Source: CAVQBP01 sp964448105
GTDB lineage: Bacteria > Bacteroidota > Ignavibacteria > Ignavibacteriales > Ignavibacteriaceae
Assembly: GCA_964448105.1 (NCBI GenBank)
Contig: CAYUVK010000008.1
Span: 1 to 64,000, forward strand
Direction of reading: 5' to 3'
DNA length: 64,000 bases
Of the stretch, positions 49,758-58,321 are shown piece by piece. Position 1 is the first letter of the stretch; every line of letters begins with the position of its first letter. Position numbers and translations under genes: made by a program. The notes beneath the pieces were generated by a model, which saw only the letters and a program-made list of their open reading frames with translations, did not search any database and was not told the origin of the DNA.

Positions 49758-51101
49758 ATGATGAAAATTAAGTCATTTATATTATTGGTTGTTTTTTGGC
49801 TGTATATTCTTTTTACAACAAAAGTTATTGCACAAACATCCATATTAAAATGGCAGGATGGAAAAGACGGCTGTGTAACTCTTACATTTGATGATGGTTC
49901 TATAAATCAATTTCGCATCGCAATACCTTTACTGAATGAAAGAGAATTTCATGCAACCTTCTTCATTATTACCGGGGGAATTCCGGGATCAAAATATCAG
50001 CCCACTTTTATTGGACGACCCATCCAGGATATAATAAATGAAAGCAAAACAGTTCCCACAAATAAAAATAATTTATTTGAACGATGTTCTGCTATATATT
50101 ATTTAGCTCAAACTGGTAATTATAATGAAATAAAAAATTTTTCTGATATGTCGGCTGCTGTAGGTGAACAGTATGAAAATGGTAATTACCAGGAAGTTTA
50201 TTCTATTATTGATGATGCTTTTTATAGATTGAGAGAAAGCGGGCACAATTGTAAAATTAAAAATATAAAAAATGAACCTGGAGAAAGCTATCAAATTTCA
50301 TGGAATATCCTGCGCAAAGCCTATAAAGAGGGGCATGAAATTGCCGACCATACCGTTTCGCATCCATATATGCCGGTTATGGATAAAGCCAATATTTTAT
50401 ATGAAATTGAAAAATGCAGTAAGGATATTGAAGATCACCTCAGCATTAAACGTGTTCTTTCTGTTGAATGCCCTTATGGTATTGACGATAAAAGAGTACT
50501 GAGTTATGTTTATCCGGAGTTTCCGTTTGTTCGGAATGATCTCCAGGATAAATTCATCAAGGAAATACTGCGCGGCGAACCGGGAGAACCAATATCTAAA
50601 GATGAGGAATATGTTCAATGGCAAAGAGGACCTGTTACGAATACTCCGACTGATAAAATGGAGGAATGGATTGATACAACAATTAAAGATGATGCGTGGC
50701 TGGTACTTGTTTTTCATGGTGTAGAAGGCATCGGGTGGGAAGCTATCCCTAAGGAAAAGTATGAAAAATATTTCGACTACATAAAAGCTAAAGAGAAGCA
50801 TCTCTGGGTAGCAACCTTTCAGGATGCTTATAAATATATCCGTGAAAGAATGAACACTAAAGTAAAATCCGAATCCCGTTCCGGGAAAGTTACGGTTAAT
50901 CTATCTAATACTCTAAACCAAGATGTTTACGACCTTCCGATTACCTTAAAAACTATTGTACCGGAATCATGGCAATCGGTTAGGATTCAGCAAGGTGAAA
51001 ATAGATCCGATGTTAAAGTGCAAAAAGAAAGTAGTAAGGCTTTTATTCAATACAGGTCTATACCGAACAGTTCAAAAATTATTATTACAAAGAATAACTA
51101 A
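49758..51101 (+). CDS. CE4 polysaccharide deacetylase, exported
   Basis: A 447-residue protein, signal peptide to about 25 (IKSFILLVVFWLYILFTTKV). NodB-type motifs: VTLTFDDGSIN (40-50) with catalytic and metal Asp, EIADHTVSHPYMP with the metal histidines, and LVFHGVEG near 305. An insert of about 120 residues (from about 75) between motifs 1 and 2 is larger than usual. The last 80 residues (GKVTVNLSNTLNQDVYDLPI) are a beta-sandwich. CE4 enzymes remove N- or O-acetyl groups from chitin, xylan or peptidoglycan. RBS GAGGT before ATG. It follows the GH20-like gene and precedes the last GH9. Confidence 0.85.
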   Translation: MMKIKSFILLVVFWLYILFTTKVIAQTSILKWQDGKDGCVTLTFDDGSINQFRIAIPLLNEREFHATFFIITGGIPGSKYQPTFIGRPIQDIINESKTVPTNKNNLFERCSAIYYLAQTGNYNEIKNFSDMSAAVGEQYENGNYQEVYSIIDDAFYRLRESGHNCKIKNIKNEPGESYQISWNILRKAYKEGHEIADHTVSHPYMPVMDKANILYEIEKCSKDIEDHLSIKRVLSVECPYGIDDKRVLSYVYPEFPFVRNDLQDKFIKEILRGEPGEPISKDEEYVQWQRGPVTNTPTDKMEEWIDTTIKDDAWLVLVFHGVEGIGWEAIPKEKYEKYFDYIKAKEKHLWVATFQDAYKYIRERMNTKVKSESRSGKVTVNLSNTLNQDVYDLPITLKTIVPESWQSVRIQQGENRSDVKVQKESSKAFIQYRSIPNSSKIIITKNN

Positions 51102-51120
51102 TTGAAATAAGGAACTGATT

Positions 51121-52818
51121 ATGAAAAAGAGATTTATCTTTATTAATATAATTACTTATTTGCTAATAATTTTTCTTGTTAGCCCCGATCTTAATTTAAA
51201 AGCACAGGATTTAATTAAGACTAGCTATATCAGGTGTAATCAGGTTGGATATCTCAAACACGATCAAAAAATTGCTATTGTGGGATCGCAGAAAAATCTT
51301 GAAGGAAAACCTTTTTATTTAGTGGATAAAAATAATCCTGATAAAGTATTTTATACTGGAATAATTTCAGCAGACCGCGGAAATAAAAACACTCCATTCA
51401 AATATAACTTCCCATGCGATTTCAGTAATTTTACAACTACAGGACATTATAAAATTAAATTGGAAGATGGAACACTTTCCCAACCGTTTGTCATCGGGGC
51501 GCTGAATGAATATAAAAATGCATTGCAGCTTGTCCTTGAATTTTTCCGTTCTCAAAGATGCGGCGATACAGACCCGCTTCTTCACAAACCCTGCCACTTG
51601 AATGATGCAAAAGCAGCAATAGATGCAGGCGGCGGCTGGCATGATGCAGGCGATTATATAAAATTTATGATAACCGGTTCCTATACTGCTGTAGAATTAA
51701 TAACAGCAGCTGATTACGCTATGAATTATAATTTTAAAAATGCAATGGCAGATGTATCACCCAAAAATGGTATTCCTGACTTATTGGAGGAAGCACGAAT
51801 AGGTTTACATTGGATATTAAATATGACATCGGATTATGCCAATGGTAATTATTATTTCCAGGTAAGTGGAGAGGAAGATCATAACCATTGGCGAATGCCG
51901 GGAACCGATGATAGTACAGGTGTTGTTGGTAATCCTAGAAGTTTGCATAAAGGCTGGGGTGGAAATCTTTTGGGCAGAAGTTCGGCAGCGTTATCGATTG
52001 CTTATAGAGTGTTTAATAAATACGACAAGAAATTTGCAGATGAATGTTTAAAAAGAGCTGAAGGACTTTTTGCAGATAGAAATAAATATGAATATACACA
52101 GCTATCCGACCCTTCTAATTTCTATCATGAAACCACCTGGCTCGATGATATGGTGCTTGGTGCCGCTGAACTATATAAAGCAACAAAAAAGACAGAATAC
52201 CTTCACTATGCAAAAATGAATTTAAAAAAACTTACTGGTAATGAGATAGGATGGGGTAATACAGATTTTCTTGCTTACGCATCATGTTTAAGAGCGGATA
52301 TTGATCCTGAATATTGCAAAAATAAAATGAAGAGAATTCTTGAAGATAAAGAAGCAAAAATAAATAATGATGTGTATTATCTATCATCAGGTTATACTTG
52401 GGGAACAACTGCATTATTTACCGGTGATGCTCAAAAAGCTATCATGTATTATTATTTAACTTTGGATTCAACTTATTTGAATATTGCAACTGCAGAGAGG
52501 GATTATTTACTTGGCCGAAATAACTGGGGAGTGAGCTTTGTGGTAGGTGTTGGCACTGTCTACCCGGTAAATGCTCATTCTCAAATAGATAGTCTATGCT
52601 GCTTGCAAAATGGAGCCGTAGTTGGTGGTCCTGCTGTAAAATCATCCTGGTTAAGGACTTTTCCCGATTTAAAAATTGAATACGATAAATTCAATAAGTT
52701 CCAAACAAATATTATCTATCATGATAACCGGCAGGATTATTATTGTAATGAAGCCGCACTTGACTATACTGTACCTTCAGTTTTTTTATTTTTATATAAC
52801 ATTGCTTCTTCTCATTAA
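51121..52818 (+). CDS. GH9 glycoside hydrolase (cellulase-type), exported
   Basis: A 565-residue enzyme with a signal peptide (FINIITYLLIIFLVSPDLN). The Ig-like CelD N-domain (IRCNQVGYLKHDQKIAIVGS) precedes the barrel. Here the catalytic wording is the classical one: GGGWHDAGDYIKF (170-182, base Asp pair), DYLLGRNNWGVSFVVGVG, and DYYCNEAALDYTVP with acid Glu544. Compared with the GH9 at 38948 it looks like an endoglucanase of the beta-1,4-glucan type, though a related chitin/chitosan specificity cannot be excluded. It is the last gene of the glycan locus; AAGGAAC precedes ATG. The following 183 bases are A/T-rich and hold nothing recognised. Confidence 0.92.
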   Translation: MKKRFIFINIITYLLIIFLVSPDLNLKAQDLIKTSYIRCNQVGYLKHDQKIAIVGSQKNLEGKPFYLVDKNNPDKVFYTGIISADRGNKNTPFKYNFPCDFSNFTTTGHYKIKLEDGTLSQPFVIGALNEYKNALQLVLEFFRSQRCGDTDPLLHKPCHLNDAKAAIDAGGGWHDAGDYIKFMITGSYTAVELITAADYAMNYNFKNAMADVSPKNGIPDLLEEARIGLHWILNMTSDYANGNYYFQVSGEEDHNHWRMPGTDDSTGVVGNPRSLHKGWGGNLLGRSSAALSIAYRVFNKYDKKFADECLKRAEGLFADRNKYEYTQLSDPSNFYHETTWLDDMVLGAAELYKATKKTEYLHYAKMNLKKLTGNEIGWGNTDFLAYASCLRADIDPEYCKNKMKRILEDKEAKINNDVYYLSSGYTWGTTALFTGDAQKAIMYYYLTLDSTYLNIATAERDYLLGRNNWGVSFVVGVGTVYPVNAHSQIDSLCCLQNGAVVGGPAVKSSWLRTFPDLKIEYDKFNKFQTNIIYHDNRQDYYCNEAALDYTVPSVFLFLYNIASSH

Positions 52819-53001
52819 TAAAATATATTAGGTAAATTACATTTTTAAATTATATTTTATTAAATAAAGTATCGGAGAATGAAATATCTAATATTTTAAA
52901 ATATTAAAGACTTAACTAAATAAATTTTAAAATTTCAAAAAAGAAATATAAATTAAGGTTACTATTTAAGAATTTTCTAAATTTCATACCTTCAGATTAT
53001 A

Positions 53002-53460
53002 ATGTCAAAAAGCAAATGGGTAATAAAAGAACTTAGCAGTAATATCTCCTTTTGCGATTCTGCAAAAGTTATATTATCAAACAGGTTAGATAATCTTTTA
53101 GGAGCAATAAATTTATTTTTTCAGGAAGAGAATGTTGAAAATCTTCATGATGTTCGTATTGCTTTAAGGCGTTTAAGATATAATATGGAGTTATTTGTTG
53201 ACTGTTTTGACAGTAAGAAATTCTCAATTTTTTACAAAAGGGTTGAGCATTTGCAGGATCAATCAGGGCTGCTGCGTGATCTGGATGTTTTGAAGGTTAA
53301 TATAAATTCATTAATTACAAATGGAAAAATCAAAATATCTAATAAAGTTTTTAAGAAAGTTGAAGAGAAAAGGAATGAGTTAAAAGCAACCTTAAAGCTT
53401 GAGCTGATGAAATTTACACACAGTAAGGCTTTAAAAAATTTTAATTCACTTCTTTCCTGA
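53002..53460 (+). CDS. Short CHAD domain protein
   Basis: A 152-residue all-helical protein with the CHAD motif NVENLHDVRIALRRLRYNME, where His and the Arg/Lys ladder line a basic channel; LQDQSGLLRDLDVL is the second conserved helix. CHAD domains bind inorganic polyphosphate. Usual length is 200-300 residues, so this is about half; the C-terminal helices with the second basic helix may be missing. There is no frameshift sign at the end (DSLLS-type stop is clean). Unlinked to the phosphate genes at 8013. It starts a run that continues with the UPF0173 hydrolase 19 bases later. Confidence 0.82.
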   Translation: MSKSKWVIKELSSNISFCDSAKVILSNRLDNLLGAINLFFQEENVENLHDVRIALRRLRYNMELFVDCFDSKKFSIFYKRVEHLQDQSGLLRDLDVLKVNINSLITNGKIKISNKVFKKVEEKRNELKATLKLELMKFTHSKALKNFNSLLS

Positions 53461-53479
53461 AAAAAGGAGAAATAAAATT

Positions 53480-54154
53480 ATGAAACTAAAATATTTTGCA
53501 CACTCAGCTTTTCAAATAACAGCCGACAACGGTAAAATAATCTTGATAGATCCTTTCCTGGATGGCAATCCCAAATCGCCCGTAAAATCCGATGATGTAA
53601 AAGCAGATTATATTATTTTATCTCATGCGCACGGAGATCATTTGGGAGATTCATTCAAGATTGCAAAGAGAGAAAAACCGCTCTTTATTTGTGTAAATGA
53701 ACTGGCAGATTATTGTGCATCAAAAGGATTTAAAGCACACAACATGCATATTGGCGGAGGTTATGATTTTGATTTCGGCAGGGTTAAATTTACTATAGCT
53801 CATCATGGCTCTCAAACTCCCGATGGTACTTATGCAGGGGAACCGGCAGGAATAATTATAAGCAACGGAAAAACAATATATCATACGGGAGATACCGGTC
53901 TCTTTTATGATATGAAATTAATCGGTGAAATGAATTCAATTGATTATATGCTTATTCCAATCGGTGATAATTATACAATGGGAATTACCGATGCCGTAAA
54001 AGCTGTTGAGTTTGTAAACCCTAAGACAGTAATACCAATGCATTATAATACATTCGATGTTATATCCGTTGATCCCAAAGAGTTTAAGAAAAAAGTTGAA
54101 GAAAAAGGTATAAACTGCAGAATTATGGGATTTGGCGAAGAAATAGAATTATAA
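53480..54154 (+). CDS. UPF0173 metallo-beta-lactamase-fold hydrolase
   Basis: A 224-residue metal-dependent hydrolase of the UPF0173 group. Zinc motif HAHGDHLGD (the HxHxDH pattern), IDPFLDGNP before it, TIAHHGSQTPDG, YHTGDTGLFYDM and PMHYNTF near the end, all as in the family. The substrate is unknown. A good AAAGGAGA ribosome site lies at the ATG. The gap to parA is 77 bases and contains a 12-base palindrome. Confidence 0.9.
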   Translation: MKLKYFAHSAFQITADNGKIILIDPFLDGNPKSPVKSDDVKADYIILSHAHGDHLGDSFKIAKREKPLFICVNELADYCASKGFKAHNMHIGGGYDFDFGRVKFTIAHHGSQTPDGTYAGEPAGIIISNGKTIYHTGDTGLFYDMKLIGEMNSIDYMLIPIGDNYTMGITDAVKAVEFVNPKTVIPMHYNTFDVISVDPKEFKKKVEEKGINCRIMGFGEEIEL

Positions 54155-54172
54155 TTTATTTTCAAAATAAGG

Positions 54173-54184
54173 TACTTATAAGTA
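54173..54184. promoter_or_regulatory. 12-bp palindrome upstream of parA
   Basis: TACTTATAAGTA is a perfect palindrome 47 bases before the parA start. It does not match parS (TGTTTCACGTGAAACA type), which was not found in the window. It could be an operator of ParA autoregulation or a chance A/T-rich dyad. Confidence 0.25.
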
Positions 54185-54231
54185 TTTTTGAAAAATATTT
54201 TATAATTTCTTGTATAAAAAAATAGGATTAA

Positions 54232-55014
54232 ATGGCCAAAGTTATTTCTGTAGCCAATCAAAAGGGAGGTGTAGGCAAAACAACTACATCTATTAATTTA
54301 TCTTCTTCTTTAGCTGCGGCAGAAAAGAAAATATTGTTAGTGGATATTGATCCTCAAGCTAATTCTTCGTCCGGTATAAATGTCAGCAATCATTTTCCTT
54401 CTATTTACGAAGTCCTTATTGATAAAAAGGATGTAAATGAAGTAATTATTAATACTTATATGCCGTTTCTTGATTTGCTCCCTTCAAATATAAATCTTGT
54501 GGGAGCGGAAATAGAATTAATTAATGTACAAAATAGGGAAGGAGTTTTAAGGAATACACTTGACCCTATCAAAGAAAATTATGATTTTATAATTATAGAT
54601 TGTCCGCCTTCTTTAGGACTTCTTACATTAAATTCACTTGCTGCCTCCGATTCAGTAATTATACCGGTACAATGTGAATATTTTGCTCTGGAGGGACTGG
54701 GGCAGTTACTAAATACAATTAATATTGTAAAGAAACATTTCAATAAAAATTTAACTATTGAAGGAGTTCTTCTTACAATGTATGATACGCGCCTGCGCCT
54801 TTCACATCAAGTTGCCGATGAAGTTAAAAAATATTTTGGGGACAAAGTATTTAATACGGTTATTAGTAGGAATGTCAGGATATCGGAAGCACCAAGTTTC
54901 GGAAAACCTATAATTCTTTATGATGCAATCTCTTCAGGTTCAAAAAATTATATGTCCCTTGCATCAGAACTGCTGGAAAGAAATTCAATTGCACATAACT
55001 CCAATTTATTATGA
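54232..55014 (+). CDS. parA: Chromosome partitioning ATPase ParA
   Basis: A 260-residue Soj-type P-loop ATPase that binds DNA nonspecifically and moves ParB complexes during chromosome segregation. Deviant Walker A KGGVGKTTTS (residues 11-20), Walker A' VDIDPQANSS, Walker B DFIIIDCPPSLG, and MYDTRLRLSHQVADEVKKYF, SRNVRISEAPSFGKPI near the end are standard for chromosomal ParA. AGGA lies before the ATG. It overlaps parB by four bases (ATGA). Confidence 0.96.
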   Translation: MAKVISVANQKGGVGKTTTSINLSSSLAAAEKKILLVDIDPQANSSSGINVSNHFPSIYEVLIDKKDVNEVIINTYMPFLDLLPSNINLVGAEIELINVQNREGVLRNTLDPIKENYDFIIIDCPPSLGLLTLNSLAASDSVIIPVQCEYFALEGLGQLLNTINIVKKHFNKNLTIEGVLLTMYDTRLRLSHQVADEVKKYFGDKVFNTVISRNVRISEAPSFGKPIILYDAISSGSKNYMSLASELLERNSIAHNSNLL

Positions 55015-55961
55015 GTAAAGTAAAGCAAGGTTTAGGACGAGGTTTAGATGCTTTGATTAATCAACAAAGGATTGATAATCAAGAAGAGTCCGTTACTAAT
55101 TATTCCGATATTAAACATGATGACGGAAAACAGTTAGACGTGCTCGCAAAAATCTCGGTAGACCAGATATCACCAAATCCTTTCCAGCCAAGAAGTAATT
55201 TTGATCCTGAAACCCAGGAAGAATTAAAAAAATCCATTCTCTCTCATGGGTTAATTCAGCCTATAACCGTACGAAGAACTTCACATGAACATTACGAATT
55301 AATTTCGGGTGAGAGAAGATTAAAAGCTTGCAAAGATATCGGGTATAAAGAAATACCTGCATATATAATAAAAGTTGATTCCAAGGAAGCAATGCTTGCT
55401 ATGGCATTAATTGAGAATATACAAAGGGAAAAACTTAACCCGATTGAAATTGGTCATGCTTACAAAAGGTTGATGGAAGAATGTAATTTAACACAGGAAC
55501 AAATTGCCGATAAAGTTGGAAAAGACCGCTCCACGATTGCTAATACCATAAGATTATTAAAGCTTCCTAAAGAAGTACAGGAAAGTTTAATAAAAGAAGA
55601 AATATCTTCCGGACATGCCCGGGCTATTATTAATTTACCAAATGAAGTCTTCCAGCTGGAAGTGTTGCAAAAGATAAAGGAGCAAAATCTTTCCGTAAGA
55701 AAAGTAGAGAAACTAGTTAAAAAACTTTTAACTTCACCGGAAGAATCTAAAAGAACAATTACTTTTAAATCTTCTCCGTCAGCAATGCACGTTTCTAATT
55801 TAAATGATGTGGAAGATAAATTAAGAAAGACTTTTGGAACAAAAGTATTCTGTAAACAAAAACAGGACGGTTCGGGAGAAATTCATATAGAATTTTATTC
55901 CAATGAAGAACTTGAACGTTTATTTGAACTTTTTGAAATCATTGACAAATCATATAGTTAA
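55011..55961 (+). CDS. parB: Chromosome partitioning protein ParB
   Basis: A 316-residue ParB/Spo0J protein. LGRGLDALI (N-terminus), CTP-binding Box II region SGERRLKACKDIG, NIQREKLNPIEIG, HTH LTQEQIADKVGKDRSTIANT for parS recognition, and a C-terminal dimerisation region with GTKVFCKQKQDGSGEIHIEF. It loads on parS and stimulates ParA. The ATG overlaps the parA stop. The next gene begins inside its end. Confidence 0.96.
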   Translation: MSKVKQGLGRGLDALINQQRIDNQEESVTNYSDIKHDDGKQLDVLAKISVDQISPNPFQPRSNFDPETQEELKKSILSHGLIQPITVRRTSHEHYELISGERRLKACKDIGYKEIPAYIIKVDSKEAMLAMALIENIQREKLNPIEIGHAYKRLMEECNLTQEQIADKVGKDRSTIANTIRLLKLPKEVQESLIKEEISSGHARAIINLPNEVFQLEVLQKIKEQNLSVRKVEKLVKKLLTSPEESKRTITFKSSPSAMHVSNLNDVEDKLRKTFGTKVFCKQKQDGSGEIHIEFYSNEELERLFELFEIIDKSYS

Positions 55962-56424
55962 GATAATATTTCTATTATTTTTTTTTTACGGATGTTTTTT
56001 TGCACAGACAAAAGATACTGCTAAAGGAATTTCTCCAAATGATTCCGTTTTTGTTATGCAAAAATCGCCTTGGGGAGCTGTCTTGAGAAGCGCTTTAATT
56101 CCCGGATGGGGACAAATCTATAATGAATCTTATATTAAAGCTCCCATTATCTGGGGCGGAATTGCTGCCCTGGTTTTAGGCTGGAGATTTTATAACGTTC
56201 GATATAAAACCTACGGTAATTTATACAGCCAGAATTTAGATACAAGGTATAAGACAGTAAGGGATTTTTACCATAACCAGAGAGATCTTATTTCAATTTA
56301 TATTGGATTGGTTTATGTTCTTAATTTAGTTGATGCTTATGTTGATGCAGAGCTTTTTGATTTTAATGTGCATGAAGATTACCATACTAATCAGACAATG
56401 TTAGGAATAAAATTTAATTTTTGA
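55942..56424 (+). CDS. DUF5683 family membrane-associated protein
   Basis: A 160-residue exported or membrane protein. After the signal (IVKIIFLLFFFYGCFFAQ) comes the DUF5683 block SPWGAVLRSALIPGWGQIYN with ESYIKAPIIWGGIAALVLG, and a second helix pair IYIGLVYVLNLVDAYVDAEL. Function is unknown; it is a regular neighbour of parAB in Bacteroidota-group genomes. Start uncertain: TTG 55942 gives a clean signal peptide; the ATG at 55903 would add 13 residues and overlap parB by 59 bases. Neither has a ribosome site. Confidence 0.8.
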   Translation: MTNHIVKIIFLLFFFYGCFFAQTKDTAKGISPNDSVFVMQKSPWGAVLRSALIPGWGQIYNESYIKAPIIWGGIAALVLGWRFYNVRYKTYGNLYSQNLDTRYKTVRDFYHNQRDLISIYIGLVYVLNLVDAYVDAELFDFNVHEDYHTNQTMLGIKFNF

Positions 56425-57125
56425 TGAAAAATTCTGTTGTTTGCAGCAGCTGTAAAACCGAAAATCCTTTTTACAAATTAATTTGTGAAAATTGCAAATC
56501 TTATATAAGAGATCGAGTCTACAATGTTGATCTAGGGAGTGTTCTGGCAAGATTAATTGAAAGTCCGACCCGCGGTTTTAGAACTATAATTTTTGCCGAG
56601 CACAAAAATTTTATAACATTTCTTATTTTTCTTGCTGTTCTTAAATTTGAAATCGATTCTGTATTCATTTCGCTTTTTTTTAAGCAGCATGTTCTTTCCA
56701 TTAGTAAATTTATCGGCGGTTACATAAGTTTAATAATAATTTTTACTCTTTTTCTTCTAATATTTTCGTTCATCGTAAATATTATTAATAAAACATTAGG
56801 ATATGAAACCAGGACGAAAGATAATTTCGCTATTTTCGCGTATTCATTAATACCACACATATTTGCACTAATTATTTTATTCCCGCTTGAATTAGTAATG
56901 TTCGGGGGATACCTTTTCTCAACAAATCCGTCCCCCTTCGACCTCAAAGAATTTGTTTCATATACATTGCTGATTTTAGAACTTCTGATGATCCTTTGGT
57001 CTTTATTTTTAACAATAATGGCAAACTACACTCAAACAAAAAATGTAATTTATTCGATAATCATTTCAATTATATTCCATTCATTATTATTTTTCACTTT
57101 ATATTCATTTCCTAAAATAATTTAG
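56424..57125 (+). CDS. Zinc-ribbon membrane protein, Yip1-like
   Basis: A 233-residue protein. Residues 6-24 hold a zinc ribbon (CSSCKTENPF and ICENCKS, two CxxC pairs), then five to six membrane helices: ITFLIFLAVLKFEID, FIGGYISLIIIFTLFLLIFSF, FAIFAYSLIPHIFALIILF, LLILELLMILWSLFLTI, IIISIIFHSLLFFTLYSF. The fold is like the Yip1 family, whose bacterial role is unknown. Start ATG 56424 (overlap of one base with the DUF5683 stop as TGATG) is preferred to the TTG at 56421. Confidence 0.78.
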   Translation: MKNSVVCSSCKTENPFYKLICENCKSYIRDRVYNVDLGSVLARLIESPTRGFRTIIFAEHKNFITFLIFLAVLKFEIDSVFISLFFKQHVLSISKFIGGYISLIIIFTLFLLIFSFIVNIINKTLGYETRTKDNFAIFAYSLIPHIFALIILFPLELVMFGGYLFSTNPSPFDLKEFVSYTLLILELLMILWSLFLTIMANYTQTKNVIYSIIISIIFHSLLFFTLYSFPKII

Positions 57126-57142
57126 ATAAAGAAAACAAAATT

Positions 57143-58321
57143 ATGACAGCTTCTATTTTTGATAGAGAGAAAGAATTATTTCTCCCGACCTATACGAGGA
57201 TACCTATAAAAATTACTCATGGTGAGGGTGTTCATCTCTTTGATGATAAGGGGAATAAATACCTGGATTTCTTTTCCGGTTTAGCTGTTAATGCGTTGGG
57301 ATATGCGAATCCTAAAATAGTAGAAGCTGTTTGTATACAGGTATCTAAATTCGCACATATATCCAATAAGTATATTACCGATGTTCAGATTGAATTTGCA
57401 GAATTACTTCTGAAATACTCGGGGATGTCTAAAATATTTTTATGTAATAGCGGAACGGAAGCAATTGAGGCGGCAATTAAGTTGGTAAGGAAAAGATCCG
57501 GGCCGGATAAAAAAATATTCTCATTAACAAATGGATTCCACGGAAGAACTTATGGCTCTTTAACTTTAACCGAAAAAGAAAAATATAAAAAAGGATTTGA
57601 ACCTTTCCTGCCGAATATTTCTAAAATTATTTTTAATAATGTGGAGGATTTAAAAGCTAAGGCCGGCAACGATACAGCAGCTATATTTTTAGAATTTATT
57701 CAAGGAGAGGGAGGCGTTAACATTGTATCTGATAACTTTATTTCAACCTTAAAAGAATTAAGAGAAAAATATAAATTTGCAGTTGTTGTTGATGAAATTC
57801 AAAGCGGTATTGGAAGGACGGGAAAACCATTTTCATATAATTACTTTAACTTTTTACCCGACATTGTTACTACAGCAAAAGCAATCGGCGGGGGATTACC
57901 GTTGGGAGCAATATTAACTTCACCTAAATTTAATCATGTTTTTGAAAGTGGTAAGCATGGTACTACATTTGGCGGAAATCCTGTAAGCTGTGCTGCCGGA
58001 AAAGTAATTCTTGAAGAAGTTTTTGAAAATGGTCTGATGGGAAGTGTTAAGGAATTAGGTGATTATTTTATCGATCAGTTAAAAGAACTGCAGAAATTAT
58101 TTCCTAATGATATTAAAGAAGTTCGCGGTAAAGGGTTCATGATTGGAATAGAATTATTTTACGAAGGGGATAAGGTTGTCGAACAAATGAGAGAAAGAAA
58201 AGTATTAACAAATTGTACAAGTAAAAATGTTTTAAGGATCCTCCCTCCGCTTATAGCAGGTAAAAGCAATATAGATTTTTTCCTTTATAATTTTCATGAA
58301 ATTTTAAAGAATTATAAATAA
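57143..58321 (+). CDS. argD: Acetylornithine/ornithine-type class III aminotransferase
   Basis: A 392-residue PLP enzyme of class III. Motifs: FFSGLAVNALGYANPKI, LCNSGTEAIEAAIKLVRK, NGFHGRTYGSLTLT, VDEIQSGIGRTGKPFSY, TTAKAIGGGLPLGA with the PLP lysine, GTTFGGNPVSCAAG, RVVHGFMIGIEL-type segment KEVRGKGFMIGIEL. The size and phrases fit N-acetylornithine aminotransferase of arginine synthesis, and succinyldiaminopimelate transaminase activity is possible in the same enzyme. The stop shares a base with nadB (TAATG). Confidence 0.85.
   Translation: MTASIFDREKELFLPTYTRIPIKITHGEGVHLFDDKGNKYLDFFSGLAVNALGYANPKIVEAVCIQVSKFAHISNKYITDVQIEFAELLLKYSGMSKIFLCNSGTEAIEAAIKLVRKRSGPDKKIFSLTNGFHGRTYGSLTLTEKEKYKKGFEPFLPNISKIIFNNVEDLKAKAGNDTAAIFLEFIQGEGGVNIVSDNFISTLKELREKYKFAVVVDEIQSGIGRTGKPFSYNYFNFLPDIVTTAKAIGGGLPLGAILTSPKFNHVFESGKHGTTFGGNPVSCAAGKVILEEVFENGLMGSVKELGDYFIDQLKELQKLFPNDIKEVRGKGFMIGIELFYEGDKVVEQMRERKVLTNCTSKNVLRILPPLIAGKSNIDFFLYNFHEILKNYK

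Noticed and set aside
54155..54231. parS site beside parAB
   Set aside because: Only a TACTTATAAGTA palindrome is present; no TGTTTCACGTGAAACA-like sequence.
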